Shown piece after piece: positions 47,453 through 56,637 of a stretch of 64,000 nt of DNA (position 1 is the stretch's first letter; every line of letters starts with the position of its first letter). The stretch comes from Dyadobacter jejuensis (lineage in GTDB: Bacteria > Bacteroidota > Bacteroidia > Cytophagales > Spirosomataceae). The DNA lies in NCBI RefSeq assembly GCF_003149085.1, contig NZ_QGDT01000005.1, forward strand, positions 248,001 through 312,000, in the 5' to 3' direction. The notes below the pieces were generated by a model. It did not search any database. It was not told where the DNA came from and worked only from the letters and a program-made list of their open reading frames with translations. A program made the translations under genes and the position numbers.

Positions 47453-48103
47453 ATGTTAGATAAATTAGTGGAAATTACTAATTCCAAAGCCTTTCTTTTA
47501 AATGGAGATCTCGTTATTAAAGAAGTTGTTGCAACGCAAAGAATATCTGAATTAAAAATCACTTTTGAGATCCAAGATTGCGAAGCTGTTGTATACAATT
47601 GTGAAGTCTCTTGCAAAGATATCGCCTATACAACTTCAAACAGATTGCATGAATACAAAAGACCATACAATCGTCTCAATCTGTATCACGACCATCCTGT
47701 TCTTTGGAACTATGAGAATTTCCAACACCTCGCTCTGAAAGGACGTTAGGTGAATATACCCGAGCTAATGGGAGATTTGTTTATCGTTCATGATCTGGCA
47801 TGCGGTAATTGGGTAGACTTCCATTCAATATTTTTTCAACTTCCTAAGGTATTGAATGCCGATGGTGGAGCCATAGTTGCTGTTCCTTGGCGACTCTTGA
47901 ATATTTACCAGCCTATGTTTGTCAAACACAAACTAATCTATTCAAATAAGGGTATATCTGAAGGTATAATGAATGGAGACAGAAAGCTTTCTGTTTTGCT
48001 TTTTGGAAACCCAGACATAAGCCCGGATATTTATAATCTCGGTCAACCATACGTTGTTGCTGAAAAGTTCATCGAGAAATTGAATCTCGTTGAAATAAGT
48101 TAA
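47453..48103 (+). pseudogene. Unrecognised gene split by an in-frame TAG
   Basis: Two frames in the same phase, 47453-47749 and 47750-48103, are separated only by the stop TAG at 47747-47749. Read through, they give one protein of about 216 residues (98 plus 117). The second half contains LACGNWVDFHSIFFQLPKVL and IAVPWR-like text with regular hydrophobic spacing. No family was recognised. Either a premature stop has killed the gene or two proteins are made (GTG 47750 as restart). It lies in the AT-rich island just before the IS66 remnant. Confidence 0.55.
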
Positions 48104-49513
48104 AGTCAAATAGTGCATATAAGACGTCGGTGTATATTTTCCGGTAAGCCGTCGCTTTATTCCGTGATCAAAAATGATAGGCTATTAATCAATCCAAGTC
48201 AGAGAGAATTTGTGCATTGATTGTGGAATTGCAGTTGAATGGATGAACCGTAGAGCATTCTGCAAAGAGCACAAAATAAGCGATTGTAAGTTGGGCTATT
48301 AGTAGGAAAAGCGGAATGGTGCATTTTAGGGACTGAAACAACTTAACCCAAGCATGTACCAAATGAATATAAGGTAATGATGTAGTCCTTTGAGTAACAT
48401 AGGAAACGAAGCTCAAAATATTAGCCAACAGCAGGATAAACAAGCCGAAAAAAGAAGAAAAGTGGCGCGTGTACGTATGGCGCTACCTGAAAATCTGGAA
48501 AGAGAGGAAATTATATTGGATCCCGAAGGTGATTTGAGCGAATATAAAGTGATCGGTGAAGAAGTTACCGAAGTGCTAGTCATGATACCTGCCTCGTTTA
48601 GGGTCAAACGAATTATCCGCCGCAAATGGGCACTTAAAAATCCAGCAAAGTCAGATAATAAAGGTGTACTGATTGCTCCGATACCTTCCAGAACCATTAA
48701 AAGGGGCTTTTTGACGAGTCGGTGCTGGCACACCTGCTAACCAGTAAGTTTGTAGACCATTTACCGCTGTACCGGCAAAAACAGATCTTCGAGCGCCTAG
48801 GCATGAAGATACCTCCTTCAACGCTGACCGATAATACCAATGCAGCCTGCAAAGCACTAGAACCACTTTACAATGCCCTGAAACGAGAGGCACTCGCTAA
48901 CTTGTATTTACAAGTTGACGAGACGGTGTGCCGTGAAATGGCGAGTTGCCATATGCTAACAGATTGATGATGGTGGGCCCATCGCAGGAGATGACAGGCA
49001 TATCCTGCAAACCACCTTGTGGTGCTTTGCTACGAAAGTACAAGGTGCTGAGCGACAAGGAAAAGGCAGACTGGATCTGTCAGGTGAGTTCCAGTGAGTT
49101 GAACGAAAGTGAACTGTCATGGTAAAGTATCGATATCACCATATTCTGTTATAACCGGACAATAGTTTCGTGGCCGGGACAAAGTTTAGTGGCAGCAACC
49201 TGGTGTTGACTAATCGGCAGGCGGTACATAGGCAGCAAGACACTGTGACAGGCGATCTGTTGGAACAAGGGAATTTGTGCAGAAATGATAAGGGAAACGT
49301 ACAACCGGATCACCCGGGAGGCGGTAAACCGATGATCTGTACAGAGACGGATCAGATCGTAGTACTGATGAAGACACTGTAATGGTGGAAGAGGGAAGGG
49401 TCTGACCAGATTGGTTTTATAACAAACAACAACTGTAGAAAGGGATGATTGATTATTATGAAACAAAGCAGCATCCCGTTACCAAGAAGATGGTACTGGA
49501 GGCTTAAAGGAAG

Positions 49514-50674
49514 GTGAAGGCAAACAAAGGTAGTGCAGGTATTGATGAGCAGAGCCTGACAGATTTTGAACAAAATGCATCGGGTCATCTTTACCGGATT
49601 TGGAACCGGATGACTTCTGGTAGTTATCATCCACCGGTTGTAAAGCAGGTGGAGATACCGAAGAAATCCGGGGGTGTTCGAAACCTGGGCATCCCAATTA
49701 TCTCGGATCGTATTGCCCAACAGGTAGTGAAGAGCTATCTGGAGCCAAAGGTAGACACCAGCTTTCATGCTGACAGTTACGGTTATCGTTCGGGTAAGAG
49801 TGCTCATCAGGCGCTGGCCAAAGCGGTCACTAATTGCGGTTACTACAGCTGGGTAGTGGATTTAGAAATCAAAGGGTTCTTCGACAATCTGGATCACGAT
49901 CTGTTAATGGTTGCAGTCAAGAGGTACACAGGGGAGAAGTGGATACTTATTTATATTGAGCGCTGGCTTAAAGCCGGTGTTTCAAAAGGTGGAGTTGTTG
50001 AGAAGCGGGAAAGAGGAACTCCTCAGGGAGGAGTAATTTCGCCCTTGCTGAGCAACATATTCCTGCACTTTGCCTTTGACAAATGGATGGAGAAATATCA
50101 TTCTAATATGCCTTTTGAACGCTACTGTGACGATGCAATCATCCACTGTACGACTGAAAAGCAGGCTCTTTTTATTCGAGATGCCGTAGCTAAAAGGATG
50201 AAGGAATGCTACCTGGAACTGAACCAAGAGAAGACTCATGTGGTGTATTGCAAGAATATGACCCATACCGAGTCTCATAAGAGTGTAAGCTTTGATTTTC
50301 TTGGTTACACCTTTAGGCCGTTACGCAGACCAACCAAAAATGGCTGGCGTCTGACATATTTTCCTTGCATGAGTAAAAGCTCAAAGAATGATGTCAGACA
50401 AAAACTTCGAAAAGTAGTTGGTCGTGGCTACAAAGGGTCCATACAGGATCTTGCAAAGGTCTTAAATCCCAATATCCGAGGTTGGTACCGTTATTACTGC
50501 CACTACTCTCATTGGACAACCCGAGATGTATGGTATTGGTTGAACACCAAGATGGTAAGATGGATCATGAATACTAGACGCATGGGAAAGGGCAGGGCGT
50601 ATCGGTGGCTTGTCAATGTTTACAAAACCAACCCACGTCTTTTTGAGCACTGGCCTAATGTGCGACCCTATTAA
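49514..50674 (+). CDS. ltrA: Group II intron reverse transcriptase/maturase, N-terminus interrupted
   Basis: The 386-residue frame begins at a GTG. RT blocks are clear: GIPIISDRIAQQVVKSYLEP, DLEIKGFFDNLDHDLL, RGTPQGGVISPLLSNIFLH, and the polymerase motif as YCDD (FERYCDDAIIH), a variant of YADD. LNQEKTHVVYCK, FDFLGYTFRP and the maturase domain with NPNIRGWYRYYCHYSHW follow. In the same phase upstream, ATG 49445 opens MIDYYETKQHPVTKKMVLEA, which runs straight into a TAA at 49505. The natural start is therefore probably 49445, and the stop removes about 23 residues unless translation restarts at GTG 49514. Residual activity is uncertain. Confidence 0.88.
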   Translation: MKANKGSAGIDEQSLTDFEQNASGHLYRIWNRMTSGSYHPPVVKQVEIPKKSGGVRNLGIPIISDRIAQQVVKSYLEPKVDTSFHADSYGYRSGKSAHQALAKAVTNCGYYSWVVDLEIKGFFDNLDHDLLMVAVKRYTGEKWILIYIERWLKAGVSKGGVVEKRERGTPQGGVISPLLSNIFLHFAFDKWMEKYHSNMPFERYCDDAIIHCTTEKQALFIRDAVAKRMKECYLELNQEKTHVVYCKNMTHTESHKSVSFDFLGYTFRPLRRPTKNGWRLTYFPCMSKSSKNDVRQKLRKVVGRGYKGSIQDLAKVLNPNIRGWYRYYCHYSHWTTRDVWYWLNTKMVRWIMNTRRMGKGRAYRWLVNVYKTNPRLFEHWPNVRPY

Positions 50675-50693
50675 CCTGTTTTGCTAATCTGGA

Positions 50694-50768
50694 AGCGCCG
50701 TGTGACGGGAGACTGTCACGCACGGTGCTGTGAGAGGTTTGGGGTGAAATTCCCCTTACCTACTCGAC
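50694..50768 (+). ncRNA. Group II intron domains V and VI
   Basis: Domain V (50694-50729) starts with the catalytic AGC triad. AGCGCCGTG pairs with CACGGTGCT, with one G-T wobble opposite. Domain VI (50730-50768) folds on GGGG/CCCC and ends ACCTACTCGAC, with a likely branch-point A in CCTACTC. Together they mark the intron's 3' end. Confidence 0.85.
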
Positions 50769-51626
50769 AGATTGCAAGTGCTTGAAGGCGGCAAGAAGGG
50801 CCCTTCTCACAGAGGATACCTATGGGCTTACCATGCTCCAGTGGATGGATTAGTCTTTTTTGACTACCGAACAGGAAGGGATCAATCTGGGCCAAAGGAC
50901 ATATTGAAGGATTACTCTGGCGTGATCCAGACTGATGCTTATCAGGCTTATCAAAGCCTGTTTGCTACTAATAATGGCATTGAACACTATTATTGTATGG
51001 CCCATATTCGTCGAAAATTTGACGAAGCAGTCAAATACGATAAGGGAAGAGCTACCTGGGCGGTAGATACCATTGCTAAGCTTTATAAGATAGAGAAAGA
51101 AATCAGAGAGGCAGAAACACTACTGACCGAAAGCCAGATTGTGGAGAAGCGCATGACAGAGGCTTCACCGATACTGAATGAGCTAAAAGAATGGATGCTA
51201 CAGGAGTATCCCAAAGTACTCCCATCCAGCCCGATCGGAAAGGCCATCGCCTATGCATTGCCCCTGATGGACAACCGCAGCGGCGGACCGCATGAAGTAC
51301 TATACATTACATGGGGATCTGCAACTGGATAACAACCTGATCGAAAATGCCATCAGGCCTGTGGCCTTAGGCCGGAAAAAGCGAAACGTCGCACCGTTCC
51401 TATTCGCTGGTACACATGAAACAGCCCAAAATGTGGCCATGATCTATTCCTTGTTTGCTACCTGCAAAAAACACAACGTGAATCCAAACGACTGGCTACT
51501 GGACGTACTACGCAAACTCAACGATATCAATTACGATGGTAAGTTCTCCGACCTGCTTCCGCATAGGTGGAAAACATCCTAAACCCTATTAATTAAGTAG
51601 CAATAGGGGGACCGTCGACTGCTTAC

Positions 51627-51976
51627 ACTTTAATGAGTTCTTTTAACATACCGGCTTTAATAAAAATTAAAGTTTGATGGTTAGTAAGATAGGGGGATTG
51701 CGTGAAATTGGCAAATTTTGGGGATTTATAGGAGGTATGATGTGGAAGTGGCCGGGGGCGTTTACTTGCTGTATACTGGTGATGAATTACAGCTGTAATC
51801 CAGTATATTGAAATAAATGTAAAATCTGTTTTTTGAAAATATGCAATGTAAAAGGGCGTTTTAAGCGCCTTATGGTGTTGATATTATTGATAAATAAAAA
51901 AAATATTGATAAAAAAGGTTTTATAGCAAAAAATTGTTGTAGGTTTGCATAATGAAACTATCAGACTGACTACATC
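51627..51976 (+). promoter_or_regulatory. AT-rich leader with -7 element of the two-gene cassette
   Basis: No gene lies here. TAGGTTTG at 51940-51947 is an exact TAnnTTTG -7 element; start of transcription near 51954 leaves a leader of about 22 bases before ATG 51977. The -33 region has only TTTTA. A short GC hairpin, AAGGGCG/GCGCCTT, sits near 51850-51870. Confidence 0.55.
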
Positions 51977-53434
51977 ATGAAAAAAGAGGAACTGCTTGCA
52001 CAAATTATTACCGACTATCTGGAACCGCAGACTTTGGAGCAGAACTACGCGTGGGATATTTCTAAGCTTCTTATTGATGAATCCAATGTCCTGAGTTTAA
52101 GTCGTCAAGAAATTCTTGATGTTAAAGATGCGACATCTGCTTTCAGTCAAAATCGATTGTTAAAAAAGATTGTCAGTCAGAGATTATCTAATAACAAGCT
52201 GAACTATGAATTACTGCACTGGATTATAAAAGATTGGGGTGGGATATCTGCCTTTAAAAACCCTGCTGATAATAAGAAGAATCAAACAAGAATTGAAAGT
52301 TTTTTTGAAAGCCTTGAGGAACGTGCTCCACTAGCGACCGATCTTTTTAAGATTATCCCATCATTATCAAAATTGTCTAGTTTTTGGGATCCAGAAAACT
52401 ATGTTATCTACGACAATAGAGCGATTTATACTTTAAATTATATAATTTATAAGGCAAATGAGAAAGGTGCTGGACTAAAATATTTTCCTATAAAAGGTGG
52501 TTCCCGAAATAAAATGGTTACTGAAAAGCCGATTGAGATTTTAATAGGTAAGTACAACAGAAGTGCATTTTATCCTGAAGAGACTGCTTATTACATATAT
52601 TGTGATTTGATTAATGCTTTAAATGCCTTACTGTATCCTGGTCATATCGATGAGCCCTACCGCACTGAGATGCTTCTTTTTTCGAAAATTGAAATTCCTT
52701 TTCGAGCCATGAATGGAAAGCTGGATAATCTGAAACCAAAATTGCGTGGTAAATTAAAAAATCATCAGATGCAAAAGGTTAATGGATTATCTCCGAAACA
52801 AAAATACTACCCTATACAAAAGCTACTGGCCAATGCTTTATCCGAAGGGTTAACAACGGTTACCGCCACCATAGGTGAGCTTAATCAGCAAATTGAGAAA
52901 ATTGGCAAAGGCAAGCTTCCAGAAGTAGCATATAAATATAATGTGTTTTGGGGCAATGACTTTGCATCCAAAACGCACGTTTGGAAAACAGCTTGGCTTA
53001 GTCAAGGTTTTGTTGTAGCCAATACAACTGGTGTTGTTAATTCTCAAAGATTGGACACTGATCCAGTTCCTTCGGAGGGCACTGTGTCCTTTCAATTCGT
53101 AAAAAAAGATGTATTTGCTGAGAATGGGTTGAATAACACCCCACTAGAAAAGGAGCTTGAAATAGATCTTGAAAGTCTTTACGAAAAGATACGGAACGAA
53201 ATTAAAACAAATACACCGAAGTATTTCTCGATAATGTTGAAAGAAAATGGTGCATTGGTTACTGCGAACGAAATACTCAGTTCCACAGAGCCAACAGACG
53301 GATTTACGATTTTATTATTGATGGGGCGACTTGATCTGACTTTAGAATTTTTTATCGTAAACAGCCCCAAGTATCATCCATTGTTTGCAGAAACTTTGCT
53401 GAACAATGCGAAACATCGAATTGGAAGAATTTAA
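51977..53434 (+). CDS. Unrecognised 485-residue protein, first gene of a possible accessory (defence?) cassette
   Basis: The product is soluble with no signal or membrane segment. A helical N-terminal half includes WIIKDWGGISAFKNPADNKK and SLSKLSSFWDPENYVIYDNR, which reminds me of helix-hairpin-helix OGG-fold proteins found near restriction genes; this link is weak. The centre has VFWGNDFASKTHVWKTAWL. The C-terminal 74 residues (412-485, with NTPKYFSIMLKENGALVTAN and RLDLTLEFFIV) recur in the next protein. It has its own Bacteroidota promoter and sits between an IS66 remnant and a Doc/Fic remnant in an AT-rich island. Function is unknown; defence is only a contextual guess. Confidence 0.7.
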   Translation: MKKEELLAQIITDYLEPQTLEQNYAWDISKLLIDESNVLSLSRQEILDVKDATSAFSQNRLLKKIVSQRLSNNKLNYELLHWIIKDWGGISAFKNPADNKKNQTRIESFFESLEERAPLATDLFKIIPSLSKLSSFWDPENYVIYDNRAIYTLNYIIYKANEKGAGLKYFPIKGGSRNKMVTEKPIEILIGKYNRSAFYPEETAYYIYCDLINALNALLYPGHIDEPYRTEMLLFSKIEIPFRAMNGKLDNLKPKLRGKLKNHQMQKVNGLSPKQKYYPIQKLLANALSEGLTTVTATIGELNQQIEKIGKGKLPEVAYKYNVFWGNDFASKTHVWKTAWLSQGFVVANTTGVVNSQRLDTDPVPSEGTVSFQFVKKDVFAENGLNNTPLEKELEIDLESLYEKIRNEIKTNTPKYFSIMLKENGALVTANEILSSTEPTDGFTILLLMGRLDLTLEFFIVNSPKYHPLFAETLLNNAKHRIGRI

Positions 53435-53456
53435 CAATATAAAAAAACAAGTTATT

Positions 53457-53765
53457 ATGGAAACTACTACAATTGCCCAAAGACTGGAAAATGAAATGTA
53501 TGATCAGTGCGAAAAGATTAAAGAACTCGTAATAGGATATAATCCTAGTTATTATAAAAACATGATTAGAGAAAACGGCGGTTTGAATGCTGCATTCAAA
53601 TTGCTTACTGCTGAAAAACTTTCTGAAGGTTTTATCACGCTAATTGAACGAGGTCATTACCAACTTACATTAGAGTATTTGATATTGACGGATAATGAAT
53701 TTCAAACTTTGTTTGACGGGCAGATTCTGAAAAATGCTGAAAGAAAATTACGAGGATTAATTTGA
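53457..53765 (+). CDS. Small single-domain protein sharing the C-terminal domain of its neighbour
   Basis: The chosen ATG 53457 gives 102 residues; an in-frame ATG at 53406 would overlap the previous gene by 29 bases. Residues 29-102 (NPSYYKNMIRENGGLNAAFK, then YQLTLEYLIL and LKNAERKLRG) align with the last 74 residues of the preceding protein. Shared positions are P-x-Y, M-x-x-ENG-x-L, GF-x-x-L, LTLE and LF. I recall similar short domains at the ends of bacterial nuclease-like proteins but cannot name the family. The gene is 22 bases after its partner and followed by a hairpin, so the two form a closed unit. Confidence 0.7.
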   Translation: METTTIAQRLENEMYDQCEKIKELVIGYNPSYYKNMIRENGGLNAAFKLLTAEKLSEGFITLIERGHYQLTLEYLILTDNEFQTLFDGQILKNAERKLRGLI

Positions 53766-53812
53766 GCGAATGATAGGTGTTTTGTAGCTAACATTTCTAT
53801 ACCACTATTTAA

Positions 53813-53847
53813 GTAGGAACCCAATTCTTGATAAATTAGGTTCCTAC
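53813..53847 (+). terminator. Hairpin terminator closing the two-gene cassette
   Basis: GTAGGAACC (53813-53821) pairs with GGTTCCTAC (53839-53847); after one mismatch the stem extends by AATT/AATT around a 7-base loop. A short T-rich stretch follows 5-10 bases later. Confidence 0.65.
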
Positions 53848-53898
53848 ACTCAATTTTAAGAAAAACCACGCTGGTGTTGATCGTCTTGCAAAATCCTT

Positions 53899-54242
53899 TC
53901 AGATGCCAATTCCCTGATTCCTATTCAGCACACTAATAATTAACTTATTCACAGTCTCCATCTCCTCCGGCTTGCTAGCAGCTGCAAAAAGCGTAAAGCT
54001 AGCAAGTGCCTCATTGCTAATTAGTAGATTTCCTTCTTTCGATTTCAGCAATCCATTTACTTCGAAGAAAAGCAAAAAACCAGCAGCTGAAATTCGTTTA
54101 TTGCCATCAACAAATGAATAATTTTGATGATCGGATAGAGTAGGGTAGCGGCCTTTTCCTCAATGAATGGATAAAAGTCAAACACGCCAAAGTGGCCTCC
54201 TTGGACAGGAATACCTAGTTGTCGCAAATTAAGCAACAACTG
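53899..54242 (-). pseudogene. Doc/Fic-family (RhuM-type C-terminal) toxin remnant
   Basis: On the minus strand, one frame reads FIEEKAATLLYPIIK and a second, after a frameshift near 54115, continues YSFVDGNKRISAAGFLLFFE and then ISNEALASFTLFAAASKPEE. This is the C-terminal Fic/Doc core of RhuM-type virulence proteins, whose signature is HxFxDGNxR. Here the His position reads Tyr, so even the core motif is damaged. The 5' part of the gene is missing. Stop TGA is at 53901-53899. It is a decayed toxin-antitoxin or mobile-element gene typical of such islands. Confidence 0.75.
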
Positions 54243-54675
54243 GGATTAAGTGATTCAAATTCAGTACTCTAATTTATATGGTAGAAGTCAATTATTCCTT
54301 TTGAACTACCGAGCAATCTTCGGTAGTTGCCGCTGTTTCCAGCTATTTTTATTAAATGTTTTTCAATTATAACACCATTAGTTCACCCCAAAATCAACCT
54401 ACCACCCTCCGGGGCCTCACTTTAGAAGGGAATTTGCCACTTTAGAGGATCAAGTGCCTGCATTTTATTTGCTTTGGTATAGCAGCGCTTTAAGCCTGAA
54501 GTTTATGTGTTCGAAAAACTGGTAGAAACAGAATTTACTAAGTTTTAGATTTGTTTATAAATCCAAAATGATAGCAGAACAGTTTTTCTATTGAAAAGGT
54601 AGTATTCTTTTGTAATGGCAGCCTTTGAAAAGAGAAAAGTGAATTTTACAACAATCCAATAGAAAACAGTTGAAT
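54243..54675. other. Intergenic region, no gene seen
   Basis: The stretch is AT-rich, with only short meaningless frames. It must hold the promoter of the EEP-family gene at 54676, but no exact TAnnTTTG was found. It marks the right edge of the accessory island. Confidence 0.35.
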
Positions 54676-55476
54676 ATGAAAAAGGTCATTCCCATTATCT
54701 TTTTGTTTCTGTTCTTTGCCGGAAACCTCTTTGTTTTGGCAAATGCGAAACCCAAGAAGCGCATAAAAGCGATGGCCTATAACGTGCATCATTGTAACCC
54801 TCCAACGGCTGGTGAGCTCATTGATGTAGGGGCGATAGCCAGAGTGATTAATGACCACAAGCCAGACTTTGTGGCGCTCCAAGAAATTGATGTCAATACC
54901 ATTCGTTCAGGGAAGGGTCGGAATCAGGCGCAGGAACTTGCCCAGCTAACAGGCATGTTCTACTTTTTTTCTAAGGCCATTGACCACCAAGGTGGCGATT
55001 ATGGCGTTGCGGTGTTGTCGCGATACCCCATTATTGATTCCATGCGCATTGCATTGCCTATCTTGCCAGATCAACCCGAAGAACTGCGTGCCGTAGCTGC
55101 GATCACCGTGGCTTTATCCAAAAAAAGGAATTTTGTCTTTGCCAGTACCCATCTGGGTCTTCGCGAACCCAATAGGCTGATTCAGGTCGATAAAATCATT
55201 GCCAATTTAACTACCTTGGATACCCCAACGGTGATTGCGGGTGATTTCAATGCCTACCCCGAAAGTCCGGTTATCGCCAAAATGGATCAATATTTTACAA
55301 GAAGCTGTACGGTCAACTGCCAATATACAATTCCTGTGATCAACCCAAAAAGCACCATTGATTATATTTTCTATAAATCGGCAAAGCCGATAAAAGTACG
55401 GAGCCATCAGGTGATTGACGAGCAATATGCATCGGATCATTTACCCGTCTTTGCTGAATTTGAAATAACCTTATAA
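54676..55476 (+). CDS. Endonuclease/exonuclease/phosphatase (EEP) family protein, exported
   Basis: ATG 54676 (after an in-frame TTG) gives 266 residues with a signal peptide (MKKVIPIIFLFLFFAGNLFVLANA). EEP-fold landmarks are all present: MAYNVHHC, the metal-binding LQEID, GDFNAYPESP, and the terminal SDHLPVFAEF with the catalytic Asp-His. The family covers DNases, sphingomyelinases and phosphodiesterases. Secreted versions of this length in Bacteroidota usually act on phosphate esters or extracellular nucleic acids. The substrate is unknown. It is transcribed toward the convergent AraC-type gene. Confidence 0.88.
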   Translation: MKKVIPIIFLFLFFAGNLFVLANAKPKKRIKAMAYNVHHCNPPTAGELIDVGAIARVINDHKPDFVALQEIDVNTIRSGKGRNQAQELAQLTGMFYFFSKAIDHQGGDYGVAVLSRYPIIDSMRIALPILPDQPEELRAVAAITVALSKKRNFVFASTHLGLREPNRLIQVDKIIANLTTLDTPTVIAGDFNAYPESPVIAKMDQYFTRSCTVNCQYTIPVINPKSTIDYIFYKSAKPIKVRSHQVIDEQYASDHLPVFAEFEITL

Positions 55477-55517
55477 TCGCTTTCGAAAAGTGTTTGGGTT
55501 ATGAAGTAAAAGGACTA

Positions 55518-56525
55518 TCATTCGGTCGTTGTTACCTGCGTAGGTATCTTTCCTACCTCCTTATAATACCGATTACGATATTCTATAGGTGACATGCCGG
55601 AAATCTTTTTGAATAGCTCTCTAAACGCCTTAGGGTCGGTATAGCCTACGTCATACATCACGGTATTGATGCCAGCTCTATCTGATTCTAACATTTTTTT
55701 TGCCGCTTCAACCCTAACGCGCTGAATATATTCGATAATCGTATTGGAAGTGGCCCTTTTAAACCTCCGTTCGAAGGTCCTTCGAGCGACTGAAAAGTGA
55801 TCACATAGTTCATCGACACTGATTTTTTCAGAAAAGTGAGTCTCTATAAACTCTTGAGCTTGTACTACCGCCTTATCATCATGGTCCTTTTGACCACTAA
55901 AAATGATAAAGGGAGATTGACTGTGGCGGTTGATGTCAATTTCAAATATTTTTGAAGAAAGTACAGCCATTTTTCTGCCAACAAATTTTTCGATGAGGTA
56001 CAGGTTTAGGTTCAAGGACGAATAGGCCCCTCCACTCGTGTAAACACCACCCTCGTCGGTGATGATTTTATCATTTACAAGATTGACTTCCGGGTACATT
56101 TCACGGAATTCTTTGGTCATCAGCCAGTGCGTAGCACAGTTTTTTCCGTCTAGCAGCCCTGTTTTAGCGAGTAAAAAGGCACCAATGCACAGGCTAGCCA
56201 CTTCCGAACCTTTTTTATATTGACCAATGATCCATGGAATAAAGGCATGATTGAGTTTTAAAATAGTTTGTATATCTCCATGAATGGCGGGAATAATGAT
56301 GAGGTCAGTCTTGCCCACTTGGTCAATTGTGGTGTCGGGCTTTATACTGAAGATACCGTTGCTCAACTGGCTTTCTTTGGAATGACCGACCAGGTGAACA
56401 TCGAAGAGATGCAATTGGCCAGAGCGTTCCAAATGGCTATTGGCCATTGTAAACATTTTGTAAGTCGCCTCTAGATTGCTCAGGCTAGTATCACCTTCGG
56501 GTACAAGTATAGAGATGTGTTTCAT
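55518..56525 (-). CDS. GlxA-type AraC-family transcriptional regulator with DJ-1/PfpI domain
   Basis: The 335-residue product has an N-terminal class-I amidotransferase-like (DJ-1/PfpI) domain (about 3-175) with the nucleophile elbow EVASLCIGAFLLAKTGLLDG. A C-terminal AraC double helix-turn-helix (about 230-325) includes FSVARRTFERRFKRATSNTI and AYDVGYTD-like text (MYDVGYTDPKAFRELFKK). Such regulators respond to small metabolites and often control neighbouring small enzymes. The gene is convergent to the EEP gene and divergent from a damaged VOC gene, which was a likely target. Its ligand is unknown. Confidence 0.92.
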   Translation of the reverse strand: MKHISILVPEGDTSLSNLEATYKMFTMANSHLERSGQLHLFDVHLVGHSKESQLSNGIFSIKPDTTIDQVGKTDLIIIPAIHGDIQTILKLNHAFIPWIIGQYKKGSEVASLCIGAFLLAKTGLLDGKNCATHWLMTKEFREMYPEVNLVNDKIITDEGGVYTSGGAYSSLNLNLYLIEKFVGRKMAVLSSKIFEIDINRHSQSPFIIFSGQKDHDDKAVVQAQEFIETHFSEKISVDELCDHFSVARRTFERRFKRATSNTIIEYIQRVRVEAAKKMLESDRAGINTVMYDVGYTDPKAFRELFKKISGMSPIEYRNRYYKEVGKIPTQVTTTE

Positions 56526-56637
56526 AATGGAAAGCTACAAACTAACCTTGACGTAATCAACCCCTTATATTGTCGTATTTGCACCAAGTAATTGCCATAT
56601 ATTTTTTAGAATTTTGGTAGGAATATAAACCTATAAA

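Larger units (their letters stand above)
48926..50768 (+). mobile_element. Group II intron with reverse transcriptase, inserted in the IS66 transposase gene
   Basis: The 5' end GTGTGCC fits the group II consensus GUGYG, and the 3' end CTACTCGAC ends in AY as expected. Precise removal joins exon codons GAC GAG ACG to AGA TTG CAA and restores the IS66 reading VDET-RLQVLEGG without gap, which fixes the boundaries. The total length is 1843 bases. An RT/maturase gene lies within (49514-50674), and domains V and VI follow it (50694-50768). It is in the sense orientation of the transposase gene, as needed for splicing. Confidence 0.9.
48390..51582 (+). pseudogene. IS66 transposase (TnpC) gene, truncated, frameshifted and intron-split
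   Basis: The coding pieces are four. At 48390-48715 is the zinc-binding/central part with LPENLEREEIILDPEGDLSE. At 48718-48925, shifted near a five-T run at about 48711, is DESVLAHLLTSKFVDHLPLY running to LYLQVDET. After the intron, from 50769, come RLQVLEGGKKGPSHRGYLWA and the catalytic core. At 51292-51582, shifted near 51288, is the IS66 C-terminal domain (LQLDNNLIENAIRPVALGRK). The first catalytic Asp is in VDET. The N-terminal 100 or so residues of TnpC are missing. Two frameshifts and the truncation mean the protein cannot be made intact even after splicing. Confidence 0.85.
48144..51626 (+). mobile_element. Degenerate IS66-family element carrying a group II intron
   Basis: The right end, read inward on the minus strand, is GTAAGCAGTCGACGG (51626-51612). 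The left candidate end is GTAAGCCGTCG at 48144, which agrees at 10 of 11 positions. The flanking 8-mers, ATTTTCCG and ACTTTAAT, do not match, so no target duplication is visible. Between the ends lie a damaged tnpC-like transposase gene (5' part missing) and a group II intron. The usual tnpA and tnpB genes of IS66 are absent. The left half is probably deleted. Confidence 0.7.

Noticed and set aside
48136..51634. Target-site duplication of the IS66 element
   Set aside because: The 8-base flanks ATTTTCCG and ACTTTAAT do not match, so none is claimed.
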